Origin: Myxococcota bacterium
Lineage (GTDB): Bacteria; Myxococcota_A; UBA796; JAFGLY01
Assembly (NCBI GenBank): GCA_024276675.1
Contig: JAJRWT010000079.1
Coordinates: forward strand, 1 to 43,876
Reading direction: 5' to 3'
DNA: 43,876 nt
Shown one piece after another: positions 17,870 to 26,190 of this stretch. Positions within the stretch are counted from its first letter, which is position 1; every line of letters begins with the position of its first letter. The notes beneath the pieces were generated by a model. It did not search any database, was not told the origin of the DNA, and was given only the letters and a program-made list of their open reading frames with translations. The position numbers and the translations under genes were made by a program.

Positions 17870-19111
17870 ATGCTTGATTTTCTGCTCAACCCGGAACAAC
17901 GAAAAATCCGTGACGAGGCCCGCGACCTGGTCCGCACGGTGCCCCGCCAACTCATCCTCGACATGGATGCCGACCGCGTGGAGTTTCCCACCGAGTTTCT
18001 TCAAGAAGCCGGAAGGCGCAATCTCCTGGGCTGCCGCTATCCCTCCAGGTGGGGCGGGCGGGACCTGGACTGGGTGGCCACCTCGGCCGTCATGCAGGAG
18101 ATGGGCTCGCTGGGCTACATGTTCGGCTGCGTTTTCGGTGTGAGCGGCGAGCTGGTGCCCGATGCCATCATCTCCCACGGCACCGACGCCCAGAAGGAAC
18201 GCTGGGTCAAGCCCCTCTTGCGGGGCCGGATGTTCGCCGCCGAATGTCTTACCGAGCCTCGCGGGGGCTCCGACTTCTTCGGCACCACCAGCACGGCCCT
18301 CGACCGCGGCGATCACTTCCTGCTCAACGGCCAGAAACGCTTCATCGTGGGTGGAACGGCTGCCGACGTATTCCTGGTCTACGCTCGCACCGATCCCGAC
18401 GCCCCCCCCCACAAGGGCATCACCTGCTTCATCGTCGAACGCTGCCCTGGTGTCGAAACCCCCTATGTCTACGGCCTCATGGGCAGCCGCGGCGGCGGAG
18501 CCAGCAGGTTGCGCTTCCGCGATGTCAAGGTCCCCAGGGAAAACGTCCTTGGCGGAGTCAACCAGGGAGTCAAGGTCTTCCAGACCATGATGATCCCCGA
18601 ACGCCTGGGCACGGCGGCCATGACCGTGGGCTCAGCCTCGCCGGCTCTGGACATAGCCACCGGATACGCCACTCGCCGCAAGGCATTCGGCAGGACCATC
18701 GACCACTTCCAGGGAGTGAGCTTCCAACTCGCCCAGGCGGCCATGCTGCTGGACACCTCCCGGTCCGCGGTCCACACCACCAGCCTGGCCGTTGACACGG
18801 GCCAGGCCCCGGGCCTGGTGCGGCGCCTCATCTCGCAGACCAAGAAGTTCGTCACCGAATCCTGCCAGCAGGTGGTCCACAACTCCATGCAGATCCTGGG
18901 GGGCATCGGCTACACCAACATCTATCCGGTGGAACGGATCCTTCGAGATCTGCGCCTGGCCTCCATCTGGACCGGCACCAACGAAATAATGGCCATGATC
19001 GTGGCCGGAGAATGGCGAAAGGAGTACCTGGCCCGCCGCGGCCTGCCCGTCAGGGACTGGGAACAGGACGCCCCCGAAGCCTTCGCCCAGGACGAAAAGA
19101 TCTTCGAGTGA
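17870..19111 (+). CDS. Acyl-CoA dehydrogenase
   Basis: A 413-residue FAD enzyme that introduces the alpha-beta double bond in an acyl-CoA. The family motifs AECLTEPRGGSD (about residues 123-134), RKAFGRTIDHFQG and LRDLRLASIWTGTNEIM are clear. The medium-chain-type catalytic Glu, normally in the YEGT motif near the end, is Thr here (WTGTNE). A Glu in MIPERLGTAAM near residue 244 is where isovaleryl- and long-chain-type enzymes place their base, so the enzyme probably belongs to that mode. Length is normal. No obvious ribosome site precedes the ATG. No electron-transfer flavoprotein or other beta-oxidation gene is nearby, so its pathway is not indicated. Confidence 0.92.
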   Translation: MLDFLLNPEQRKIRDEARDLVRTVPRQLILDMDADRVEFPTEFLQEAGRRNLLGCRYPSRWGGRDLDWVATSAVMQEMGSLGYMFGCVFGVSGELVPDAIISHGTDAQKERWVKPLLRGRMFAAECLTEPRGGSDFFGTTSTALDRGDHFLLNGQKRFIVGGTAADVFLVYARTDPDAPPHKGITCFIVERCPGVETPYVYGLMGSRGGGASRLRFRDVKVPRENVLGGVNQGVKVFQTMMIPERLGTAAMTVGSASPALDIATGYATRRKAFGRTIDHFQGVSFQLAQAAMLLDTSRSAVHTTSLAVDTGQAPGLVRRLISQTKKFVTESCQQVVHNSMQILGGIGYTNIYPVERILRDLRLASIWTGTNEIMAMIVAGEWRKEYLARRGLPVRDWEQDAPEAFAQDEKIFE

Positions 19112-19153
19112 CCGACCTGCCTGGCCTGGGTTCCGGGCGGTGGCGGGCAACAA

Positions 19154-20935
19154 TCAGCGCCCGCTCAGGAGGTAGAGTTCCAGGTATTCCCCCCCCTCGG
19201 CGGAACCCACCGGAGTTCCGGACAACTGCCGGAAAGCATGGCGAAGCATGGCTCGATCGGTGGGATCGAAGAGATCCGGGTGCAGCACCAAGCCCCCCAC
19301 CCCCATGCGCCTGGCCATGTCGCCTGCCTGGATGGCCCTGCCGTTGAGGGCTGCATCCAGTATCCTGCGTCGTGCCTTGAACGCGGGGCTCTGAGCGGTG
19401 ACGGGCGCCAGGCAATACTCCAGGAGCGGCCTGGCATGAAGAATCTGGGCGGCGCATATCCGGTGGACCACGATGAGCAGGCCGTAGTCCAGTCGCCTGC
19501 TGGGCTCCGGTATGATATCCAGGATGGGGGTGTCCCGGGCCACGCCGGAATAGACGGAATTGCCGGGAACAGGAGAAGAACGCGGCTGAAGAAGAGATGG
19601 GCCGCTCCAGAACAGTGCATCTGCCAGCAGGGCTCCCAGGAACAGTACGCGTAGCCCCAGGCCTCGTGAACGGGACAGGGCCAGGGCGGCCAGAATGCCG
19701 ACCGCCAGGTGGGTGAGCAGCAGGAAACGCACGGGAAAACGGAAGAACGAGATACTGGGCACCATCCAGGTGAGCCAGCCCAGGGGGGTGTGGATCCCCG
19801 GATCGTCGAAGGGGCTCAGGGCGGTGACAGGACCAAGCGCCAAGAAAACCGACAGGATTGCACCGGAAAGCAACGGGAGCCAGATCTCGGGCCGGAGCAT
19901 CCTGGTGGAGGCGAGGGCCAGTGCCAACCCGGCGAAGCCAAGCGTGGGGCTGTTGAAGCCGGGCAGAGCGGTCTCTGCCGGACTCCAGCCCAACAAACCC
20001 GAAAAGGTGGCCGAGTTGCGCAATGTCTCCGTGAGCGCTCCCCAGTTCTCAAGGCGGGAACTCTGGACGAAGATGGCGACGAACATCGCGGCGGAAGGGA
20101 TGATGAACACCGCCGCCACCAGCAGCTCGCCCAGGCACTGGGTACGGCGTGGATGCCATGCCCAGGTGAACACGGCAACGAGAGATGCCAGCAACGCGGT
20201 GTAGGCGCTGGTGAGCAGGCAGAGCAGCCAGGCCAGCCCCAGGGCGGCTCCGCACCTGGCGCCGTCCAGGAGCTTCTTCCAGGCCAGGAAAAACAGGGCC
20301 AGGGGCCACTGGGCGAGATGATAGAAGCGCCCTTCCGACAAAGCGCCGTGGTTCACGCCGTTGAAGGCAAAAACGATACCCGCGGCCATGGACCAGGGCC
20401 ATCGCGCCCCCCAGCCCAGGACAGCCGCACGTTCGGCCGCCAGGAAGCTGGCCGCACAGCCCAGCCAGGCCCAGAGATGCAGACCCAGGGGACTGGCCAG
20501 ACCAGGAAGGAGCATGGAAGCCACGAGGAACAGCCAGCCGTCGTTGCCTTGCAGATCCTCTCCAGCAGGATATCCCGAAAGCGCTGTAAAAAAACCATGT
20601 TCGGGGAACTGCCGCAGGAAATGCTCAGCCATGTACCATGCCATCCAGGACATGCCTGTTCCGTCGAAGCCCGTGGCGGCCAGGGCCTCGTCGGCGGGTC
20701 GCAGGGCTGGCCAGGTGAAGACGGCTGAAAGAAGAAGGGCCACCAGGACGGTAACGGAAGCCTGGACCAGGTGGGAGCCCCCAGCCAGGGGGGGGCGGGG
20801 TGGATGCACCGCTTTCCTTTGCCGGCTCCATGGCTGGATGGCTGCCACGAAGCGGCGAAAAACGGCCCCCACCGCGGATGATGGCGCGATGTGCGCTGCT
20901 GGGGCCATCAGGCCTTGCGGGGCCATGTCAACCAC
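19154..20935 (-). CDS. Large polytopic membrane protein, GT-C-like layout
   Basis: A 593-residue protein with roughly a dozen hydrophobic segments and a soluble C-terminal region of about 130 residues. The first long loop after TM1 (LRPADEALAATGFDGTGMSW, GYPAGEDLQGNDGW) and the segment SISFFRFPVRFLLLTHLAVG match the layout of GT-C-fold transferases and YfhO-like proteins as I recall them. No catalytic residues can be assigned with certainty. It shares topology with the 853-residue protein at 29461-32022. Start is either GTG 20935 or ATG 20926; neither has a strong ribosome site, and both overlap the preceding small gene, so translation is probably coupled to it. The stop is TGA, 42 bases from the convergent acyl-CoA dehydrogenase. 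Confidence 0.72.
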   Translation of the reverse strand: MVDMAPQGLMAPAAHIAPSSAVGAVFRRFVAAIQPWSRQRKAVHPPRPPLAGGSHLVQASVTVLVALLLSAVFTWPALRPADEALAATGFDGTGMSWMAWYMAEHFLRQFPEHGFFTALSGYPAGEDLQGNDGWLFLVASMLLPGLASPLGLHLWAWLGCAASFLAAERAAVLGWGARWPWSMAAGIVFAFNGVNHGALSEGRFYHLAQWPLALFFLAWKKLLDGARCGAALGLAWLLCLLTSAYTALLASLVAVFTWAWHPRRTQCLGELLVAAVFIIPSAAMFVAIFVQSSRLENWGALTETLRNSATFSGLLGWSPAETALPGFNSPTLGFAGLALALASTRMLRPEIWLPLLSGAILSVFLALGPVTALSPFDDPGIHTPLGWLTWMVPSISFFRFPVRFLLLTHLAVGILAALALSRSRGLGLRVLFLGALLADALFWSGPSLLQPRSSPVPGNSVYSGVARDTPILDIIPEPSRRLDYGLLIVVHRICAAQILHARPLLEYCLAPVTAQSPAFKARRRILDAALNGRAIQAGDMARRMGVGGLVLHPDLFDPTDRAMLRHAFRQLSGTPVGSAEGGEYLELYLLSGR

Positions 20936-21279
20936 GCGGCGCTCAATAGGAGACAGCAGGCAGCGATCATTGGCATGGGCGTTGACTCGATGGGGGGGGC
21001 CGGGGTCACGTCATGAAGAAAGGCCGTGCGCTGTATCTTGTCGGCGGTCAGGTGAAAGTCGGCGAATTGTTCTTCCTGGATAAAGTACATCTCGGCCCGG
21101 GCGGGCAGCGTGACGGTGCCGCTCCACAGCGCGAAGGAGCTGGCTTCAGCGCCGCTGCGTTCCAGCGTGACCCTGCCTTGGGAATCAAGCACGTCGGGAG
21201 CGGAGGAATCCGCCGAGGTGCGCACTTCGATGGGTACGACATGGGCGTGGAGGAAAGCTATGAACAGCAAAGGCCACAT
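20908..21279 (-). CDS. Small exported protein with C-terminal membrane anchor
   Basis: A 123-residue protein with an N-terminal signal (MWPLLFIAFLHAHVVP), a strand-rich middle of about 75 residues (GRVTLERSG, SGTVTLPARAEMYFI) and a C-terminal hydrophobic segment ending in basic residues (MIAACCLLLSAAWLTWPRKA). This is a surface-anchored layout. AGGTGA lies 8 bases before the ATG at 21279, favouring that start over an upstream in-frame codon. It overlaps the large membrane protein downstream by about 28 bases, so the two likely act together. No family was recognised. Confidence 0.65.
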   Translation of the reverse strand: MWPLLFIAFLHAHVVPIEVRTSADSSAPDVLDSQGRVTLERSGAEASSFALWSGTVTLPARAEMYFIQEEQFADFHLTADKIQRTAFLHDVTPAPPIESTPMPMIAACCLLLSAAWLTWPRKA

Positions 21280-21529
21280 GGATACATCACCTGCTCGGAT
21301 TTGCCTGAAGAACAGCACGGCATGGAATGCCGGGGTCGCCAAGCCCAGAAGTCTCGTTGGTCAGTCCGGATTAAAAGATAGAAGTAGGCCACAGGAGCCG
21401 CTTCGGAGTGGAGACGACATGATATCGCAACGGCATCTACAGGATGTTGGAAAAAACAAAGACCCACGGTGTTCACTCCCGGGAGAGCATCCCGGGTTCC
21501 ATCCAGGAGGCACCTGCACCTTGCACTGC
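21280..21529. promoter_or_regulatory. Divergent intergenic region with two inverted repeats
   Basis: These 250 bases separate the small exported protein (minus) from the helical-repeat lipoprotein (plus). CGGCATGGAATGCCG (21318-21332) is a perfect 6-3-6 inverted repeat. CCCGGG at 21478-21483 and again at 21491-21496 could pair as a short hairpin just upstream of the AGGAGG ribosome site at 21505-21510. I cannot identify -10 and -35 boxes with confidence. Confidence 0.35.
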
Positions 21530-22732
21530 ATGAAAAAACACCTTTATCGCAAGCTCATGGCCCTGTCGCTGCTGTTGGCCCTTGGCCTCTCCTGCAACGA
21601 TGATGTCCACAAGCGCCAGAGCATCGCCCCCGCCCTGGAAAAGGCGCGCATGGAGCTGGAGCAGGGCGAGCTGCAGGAAGCCCTGCTGGAGGCCAGGGAG
21701 ATCCAGCGGCAGTACCCCGAACTCCAGGATGGTTTCCTTCTCGCTGCCGACATCTACGACGCCTCTCTTCAGCCACTCAAGGCGGTGGAGATGCTCATGA
21801 ACGCCTACAGCATCGCACCGGAGGGTTTTCCTCGGCTGGCCGAGCTGGTCTTCCTGATGGGTACCCCCGGAGAATTGGACGACCAGAAAATGCTGGAGTT
21901 CGTGGAGCTGCACCAGAATCGCTTCCCCCAGGATCCCGGCTTACCCGAAGCCCGCCTGGTGGCGTGGACCACGGCCGCCAACGAGAAAGACCTGCGCCAG
22001 GAGAAGCGAAGCGCCCTGCTGAAGCAACTCCAGGCCCAACTGGACGACTACACTCTCCAGGACAACCCCGGTACATCCCAGTACTATCACCTGGCTGAAG
22101 CCAGGTTGCTCCTGGGTATCACCGAGGGAACCCAGGACATCCTGCAAGCCGGCGCCGATGCAGAAGGCGACACATGGATCAGGCTGACCCAACTCCTGAC
22201 CCTGGCCTTTCTCCAGCTCCACTCGGGACAGGCCCGGCAGGCACGCCAGAACATGGAAAGGTACATGGAACTCTACCGCGCCTGGCCCGGCTACCACTTC
22301 GGCATGCTCATGCCGGTGGCGGAGTACATCTTGTTGACCCTCCGGGCCAGGTATGGCGAGGATGGCTTCCCCGTGGGCGAACTGCTGGGGCGCGCCCAGA
22401 GGGCTCGTGGAGAAGGAGTTGGATACCAGTTCGGTTCCCGTGAAATCGCGGAGACCATTCGAGCCATGCTGGACGAGGACTCGGCTGAGGATCCTGGGCG
22501 CATGAAGGGGCTGCTCTCGGATTTGAACACCGTGCTCTCCAGGGACAGCGGCTGTGTCTGCGAAAACGAAGTATTGAAGCCCCACGCCATGTGCATGGCG
22601 CGAGTGCTCCTGGGGCAGCTACAAGAAAAGCAGGGGGACCATGAAGCCGCACGTGAGAGCTTCCGGTCAGCTCTGAGTCTGTTCCCGGACGACCAGTGGT
22701 TGCAAGAGCGCGCCCGGGCAAGCACCGACTGA
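21530..22732 (+). CDS. Helical-repeat (TPR-like) predicted lipoprotein
   Basis: A 400-residue protein. A basic-hydrophobic leader (MKKHLYRKLMALSLLLALGLSC) with Cys22 fits a lipoprotein signal, although Gly at -3 is atypical. The mature part is almost all paired helices: ALEKARMELEQGELQEALLE, LLAADIYDASLQPLKAVEM and, at the end, GQLQEKQGDHEAARESFRSA, typical of tetratricopeptide repeats that scaffold envelope complexes. ATG at 21530 is used; an in-frame TTG at 21521 lies closer to the AGGAGG site (10 bases against 19) and could be the true start. It is transcribed alone, divergent from the small exported protein and convergent with the collagen-like protein gene. Confidence 0.72.
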   Translation: MKKHLYRKLMALSLLLALGLSCNDDVHKRQSIAPALEKARMELEQGELQEALLEAREIQRQYPELQDGFLLAADIYDASLQPLKAVEMLMNAYSIAPEGFPRLAELVFLMGTPGELDDQKMLEFVELHQNRFPQDPGLPEARLVAWTTAANEKDLRQEKRSALLKQLQAQLDDYTLQDNPGTSQYYHLAEARLLLGITEGTQDILQAGADAEGDTWIRLTQLLTLAFLQLHSGQARQARQNMERYMELYRAWPGYHFGMLMPVAEYILLTLRARYGEDGFPVGELLGRAQRARGEGVGYQFGSREIAETIRAMLDEDSAEDPGRMKGLLSDLNTVLSRDSGCVCENEVLKPHAMCMARVLLGQLQEKQGDHEAARESFRSALSLFPDDQWLQERARASTD

Positions 22733-22803
22733 GTGTTCCGCCCGGGTTTTCGTCCTGGAAAGGCGAACAAGGCATTTTCAGGAGGGGAACGGTCAAGGGG
22801 AGA

Positions 22804-23637
22804 TCACCTGGGAGGATCCTGTGGCGGCTCCACGTCGCCTGCCGGGCCACCGCCCGGAGCCCCCTCGGCTCCCGGAGGCCCTTCGGCTCCCGGAGGCCCT
22901 TCGGCTCCCGGAGGCCCTTCGGCTCCCGGAGGCCCCTCGGCTCCCGGAGGCCCTTCGGCTCCCGGAGGCCCCTCGGCGTCCTGCCCGGGCATCTCTTGCT
23001 GCAATTCAGTTAGGAGTGCGGAGGCCAGGTCCTTGCCGATGATTGGAACCAAGGCCGACTCCAACTCTTCAAATACCTGCTCTGCCTGGTCGCGCCGCGC
23101 CTGCCAGTCCTGCCCAGTGGCGTTTTGCTGGCTTTCCTTCAGTTGGGCAAGAGATGCTTCCACCTTTTCCTTCAGGTTGCTGGCGGTGGGGTCTTCGATT
23201 CGGTTGTCGGAGATGAAGTCTTGCACGCGCTCCTGCATGGCTTCGTGCCGTTGTTCGATGGTCTGCGTTCTCCTGGAACCCCTTGCGCCGGTTCTGCGCC
23301 CCCTGGCTCCCGCCGCTGCCTGGCCCCTGCCCGCGTTCCCGCCCCTGCGAGCATTCTGGCCGCCGGCCTTGCCGCCGCGGCGGTTGGACTGCCTGGCCGC
23401 AGCGCCCCCCCTGCGGCCACCAGCGCGGTTCGCCCTCTGGTTTCGTGGGCCCTGGTTCACGAGTTGCTGCTCCAGTCGGGTGATTCTAGCGCTCTCGTAG
23501 ATGAGGAATGCTCCCTCCACCACCAACAGGACGGCCATGGTCGTGAGCAGGGTCCATATGAGTTTTCGCTCCGACATCCTGGCTGCGGGCTTGTGGCCCG
23601 GGGATGTGCTGGATTCCGAGGATGTGTCTGCGGCCAT
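22804..23637 (-). CDS. Membrane-anchored coiled-coil protein with collagen-like tail
   Basis: A 277-residue protein: cytoplasmic N-terminus (1-24), one membrane helix (WTLLTTMAVLLVVEGAFLIY, 28-47), a coiled start (ITRLEQQLVNQ), a Gly/Arg/Ala-rich low-complexity stretch (about 60-125), a long helical region (about 126-235) and six EGPPGA units plus EGAPGG (about 236-275). The Gly-x-x periodicity resembles bacterial collagen-like proteins. AAGGAG lies 6 bases before ATG at 23637. It follows the ABC ATPase gene by 78 bases on the same strand, so they may be co-transcribed. It may be the membrane partner the orphan ATPase otherwise lacks, but one membrane helix is not a permease. No family was recognised. 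Confidence 0.75.
   Translation of the reverse strand: MAADTSSESSTSPGHKPAARMSERKLIWTLLTTMAVLLVVEGAFLIYESARITRLEQQLVNQGPRNQRANRAGGRRGGAAARQSNRRGGKAGGQNARRGGNAGRGQAAAGARGRRTGARGSRRTQTIEQRHEAMQERVQDFISDNRIEDPTASNLKEKVEASLAQLKESQQNATGQDWQARRDQAEQVFEELESALVPIIGKDLASALLTELQQEMPGQDAEGPPGAEGPPGAEGPPGAEGPPGAEGPPGAEGPPGAEGAPGGGPAGDVEPPQDPPR
22861..22977. repeat. 18-bp tandem repeat encoding collagen-like EGPPGA units
   Basis: About six near-identical 18-base units (core GGCTCCCGGAGGCCCTTC on the plus strand) run head to tail inside the gene at 22804-23637. The units differ mainly at one T/C third position, so the DNA repeats are recent or actively homogenised. The unit count is prone to change by slippage and to assembly error. 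Confidence 0.85.
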
Positions 23638-23715
23638 GGGGCGCTCCTTTGGATTTTCGTTTCCCTTCGAATGTATGCCAGGTTGATGGATTTCTCCAGG
23701 CATTCGTGACCGCGT

Positions 23716-24525
23716 TCAGCCCCGACGGTAAAGCGTCGCGTCTCTTCCCCTTGGAAGCACGGTTCCATCGGTCCTCTCCCTGGGCACCTGGTAGCCCGTC
23801 AGAGACAGAAACGCCTGAGTCAGGTCCTGGCATTCCTGTCGCCGGCAGATTTCTGCCGGGGTGCCCAGTGCCACGAGACGACCCTGGCGCAGCACCGCCA
23901 CGCGATCACAACGGGCTGCCTCTTCCATATCGTGGGTTGCCACCATCACGGTCATGCCGCGGGTCTGGCGCATGGCCGCAAGGTGGGCCCACAGGCTGGC
24001 TCGGCTCTGGGGATCCAGGCCGGTGGTGGGTTCGTCCAGGAACAGCACTTCCGGGTCTGTCATGAGGGCGCGAGCGATCTCCAGGCGCCGCCTCATGCCC
24101 CAACTATAGGTGCGGACCATGTCCTGTGCCCTGTCGGCCAGGCCCAACAGCTCCAGGAGCTGGCGGGCCACCCTCCGCCGTTCCGTGGCGGGCCAGGCCG
24201 GCCGGTAGAGCGCGGCGTAGAAATCCATGTTCTCCATGGCGCTCAGGCGCAGATCCAGACTGGGATCCTGAAAGACCACGCCGATGTGCTTTCTGACTTC
24301 CCAGACCTGCTTGATAGAGTCCTGCCCCACCCTGGCGTCGCCCGAACTCGGTTGCAGCAGGGTGGTGAGCATCCGGATGGTGGTGCTCTTGCCCGAACCG
24401 TTGGGTCCCAGCAGGCCGAAGAGTTCTCCTGGCTCCACCGAGAAACTCAGGTTGCATACCGCCACCTTCTTGCTGTTCCCCCGGCCGAAGGTCCTGGATA
24501 GATCTTCAAGGGTCACTTCCAGCAT
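23716..24525 (-). CDS. ABC transporter ATP-binding protein (DrrA/CcmA-like)
   Basis: A 269-residue ABC ATPase with a complete set of motifs: Walker A GPNGSGKST, Q-loop VVFQDPSLD, signature YSWGMRRRLEIARAL, Walker B VLFLDEPTTGLDP and switch His in VATHDMEEA. It belongs to the ABC-2 exporter group that usually pairs with a six-helix permease encoded next door. No such permease is present: the next gene on the strand is the single-helix collagen-like protein. The start has GGAG 6 bases before ATG. The partner permease is therefore encoded elsewhere, lost, or replaced. Confidence 0.93.
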   Translation of the reverse strand: MLEVTLEDLSRTFGRGNSKKVAVCNLSFSVEPGELFGLLGPNGSGKSTTIRMLTTLLQPSSGDARVGQDSIKQVWEVRKHIGVVFQDPSLDLRLSAMENMDFYAALYRPAWPATERRRVARQLLELLGLADRAQDMVRTYSWGMRRRLEIARALMTDPEVLFLDEPTTGLDPQSRASLWAHLAAMRQTRGMTVMVATHDMEEAARCDRVAVLRQGRLVALGTPAEICRRQECQDLTQAFLSLTGYQVPRERTDGTVLPRGRDATLYRRG

Positions 24526-24568
24526 CTGCTGCTCCCGTGGATGAGGTGAATTCTCCCCTCCCGTTCGT

Positions 24569-24594
24569 CAGGATCCCGGGATGGCGGGATCCTG
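24569..24594. other. Hairpin 1 in the divergent leader region
   Basis: CAGGATCCCG (24569-24578) and CGGGATCCTG (24585-24594) are perfect 10-bp arms around a 6-base loop. It lies 44 bases upstream of the ABC ATPase start and 103 bases upstream of the phosphodiesterase gene, so it falls in one or both 5' leaders. There is no T run, so it is not a standard terminator. Confidence 0.6.
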
Positions 24595-24604
24595 GCCCGC
24601 TTGA

Positions 24605-24638
24605 ATCTATAACCCCGCCCGCTGGCGGGGTTATAGAT
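24605..24638. other. Hairpin 2, 15-bp perfect stem
   Basis: ATCTATAACCCCGCC (24605-24619) and GGCGGGGTTATAGAT (24624-24638) pair perfectly over 15 bp with a CGCT tetraloop. It is the strongest hairpin I found in the window and lies 11 bases from hairpin 1 in the same divergent region. An RNA regulatory element, a two-way terminator or a protein-binding site are all possible; no T run follows on either strand. Confidence 0.65.
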
Positions 24639-24696
24639 CTCGTCCCTCCCGCCTCCGGACCATCCCCGCCCAGAGCCCCCCACAACGGACCGCCCC

Positions 24697-26103
24697 ATGC
24701 CCAGCATCGTATACAGCCTGTTCCTCGTGGTCACACTGCTACTGGACTGCCACGGGTCCGGCTCCGGCGATACCCCAAGCAGCAGCCCGGAACCTGCCGG
24801 AACCCAGCAGATCCGCCCACCGGGGCACGTGCTGCTGCTGGGACTCGACGGAGTGGAATGGGACCTGGTCCTACAGATGCTCAACGATGGCAGGCTGCCC
24901 CACCTGCGCTCCCTCATGGAGCGGGGTTCCTACGGCGAACTGGGCACCCTCGTCCCAACATTGTCGCCTGCAATCTGGACCACCGTTGCCACCGGGGTGT
25001 CGCCGGCGAAACATGGTATCCGTGGTTTCAAGAAGGCCTCCACCGCTCGCCTGGTGACCAGTCAAGACAGGCGAGTAGAGGCATTCTGGAATATCCTGAG
25101 CGATGAGGGCAGGCGGGTGGACACCGTGGGCTGGTGGGCCACCTGGCCCGTCGAAAAGGTCAACGGCCTGATGGTGGCCCAGGTCAACGTGGGCGCCCAG
25201 AGCAAGGGATCGGGCAAGATGGGCTTCCTGAAGGGGAGCATCTTCCAGGGGCTCGAAGATCAGGTTTATCCTCCCGAAAGGCAGGACGAAATTCTGGCCG
25301 TGGCCGACGGGGTCGTGCGGGGGCTGGACCAGGTAGTGACTGGTATCTTCGGCGCGCCGTGGCCCTCGGGAATGGGTGAGGTGCCCGACCGCCTGTGGGA
25401 GAGTTCCATGTGGGCGGTTCGGGCCGATGCCATCTACCACCAGGTGGCGCTGCGGCAGATGAGCCAACAACAGGACTGGGATTTGTTGGCTGTCTACTTC
25501 GGCGGTACCGATGTGCTGGGGCACCGCTTCTGGCGATACCTGTATCCGGGCCAATACCGGAACCAGCCCACCGAGGCCGAGCTTGGCGTGATGGCGCATC
25601 TCATCACCGACTACTACCAGCATACCGATAAAGTCGTCGGTGAATTGATGGCCGCGGCCCCCCCGGACACCACCGTCATCATCTTGAGCGACCACGGGAT
25701 GAAGGCCACCAATACCAACAACAGCTTCCAACCCGGCGAAGCCAACATGAAGCTCATCTCCGGCGGCCACCCCAGGGGCATACCTGCCTTCTTCCTGGCC
25801 GCCGGTCCAGGTATCCGCGCCTCCGGCGTCTGCCCATCCCATCGCTCGCAGATTCAACAGGTGGGAACCGTCTACGACATCCTGCCCACCATGTTCGAGC
25901 TGCTCAGGCTCCCCCTGGCGCTGGACCTGGAAGGCGAGGTCATGGAAGGTATCTTCCAACCCGGTTTCGTCCGTGACAACCCGGAGCGACGGCCCACCTT
26001 CACCGAACCCGGCTGGTATGGCAGCCGCCCCCACAAGAAGAGTTCCGCCAGTTTCGACAAGGAACGCCAGGAACAGCTCCGCTCCCTGGGCTACATCCTG
26101 TAG
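24697..26103 (+). CDS. Type I phosphodiesterase/alkaline-phosphatase-superfamily lipoprotein
   Basis: A 468-residue metal-dependent hydrolase of the type I phosphodiesterase/nucleotide pyrophosphatase group. Leader MPSIVYSLFLVVTLLLDC ends at Cys18, probably a lipoprotein signal with an unusual Asp at -1. Metal and catalytic motifs: GLDGVEWD (Asp51), the nucleophile Thr in SPAIWTTVATGVSPAKHG (near residue 95), GGTDVLGH, ILSDHGM and GGHPRGIPAF. It ends in RSLGYIL, the usual tail of the family. It should hydrolyse a phosphate diester or monoester outside the inner membrane; the substrate is unknown. The stop is TAG and the next gene begins 87 bases on in the same frame, after another TAG at 26185. 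Confidence 0.85.
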   Translation: MPSIVYSLFLVVTLLLDCHGSGSGDTPSSSPEPAGTQQIRPPGHVLLLGLDGVEWDLVLQMLNDGRLPHLRSLMERGSYGELGTLVPTLSPAIWTTVATGVSPAKHGIRGFKKASTARLVTSQDRRVEAFWNILSDEGRRVDTVGWWATWPVEKVNGLMVAQVNVGAQSKGSGKMGFLKGSIFQGLEDQVYPPERQDEILAVADGVVRGLDQVVTGIFGAPWPSGMGEVPDRLWESSMWAVRADAIYHQVALRQMSQQQDWDLLAVYFGGTDVLGHRFWRYLYPGQYRNQPTEAELGVMAHLITDYYQHTDKVVGELMAAAPPDTTVIILSDHGMKATNTNNSFQPGEANMKLISGGHPRGIPAFFLAAGPGIRASGVCPSHRSQIQQVGTVYDILPTMFELLRLPLALDLEGEVMEGIFQPGFVRDNPERRPTFTEPGWYGSRPHKKSSASFDKERQEQLRSLGYIL

Positions 26104-26190
26104 AATGGCCCGCAGATTTACACGTACAGGTGCCCTCCCCCCCTCCATGGGGCCCATCGTTCCATGAACCACGAAAGTTGCTGGTAGTTC

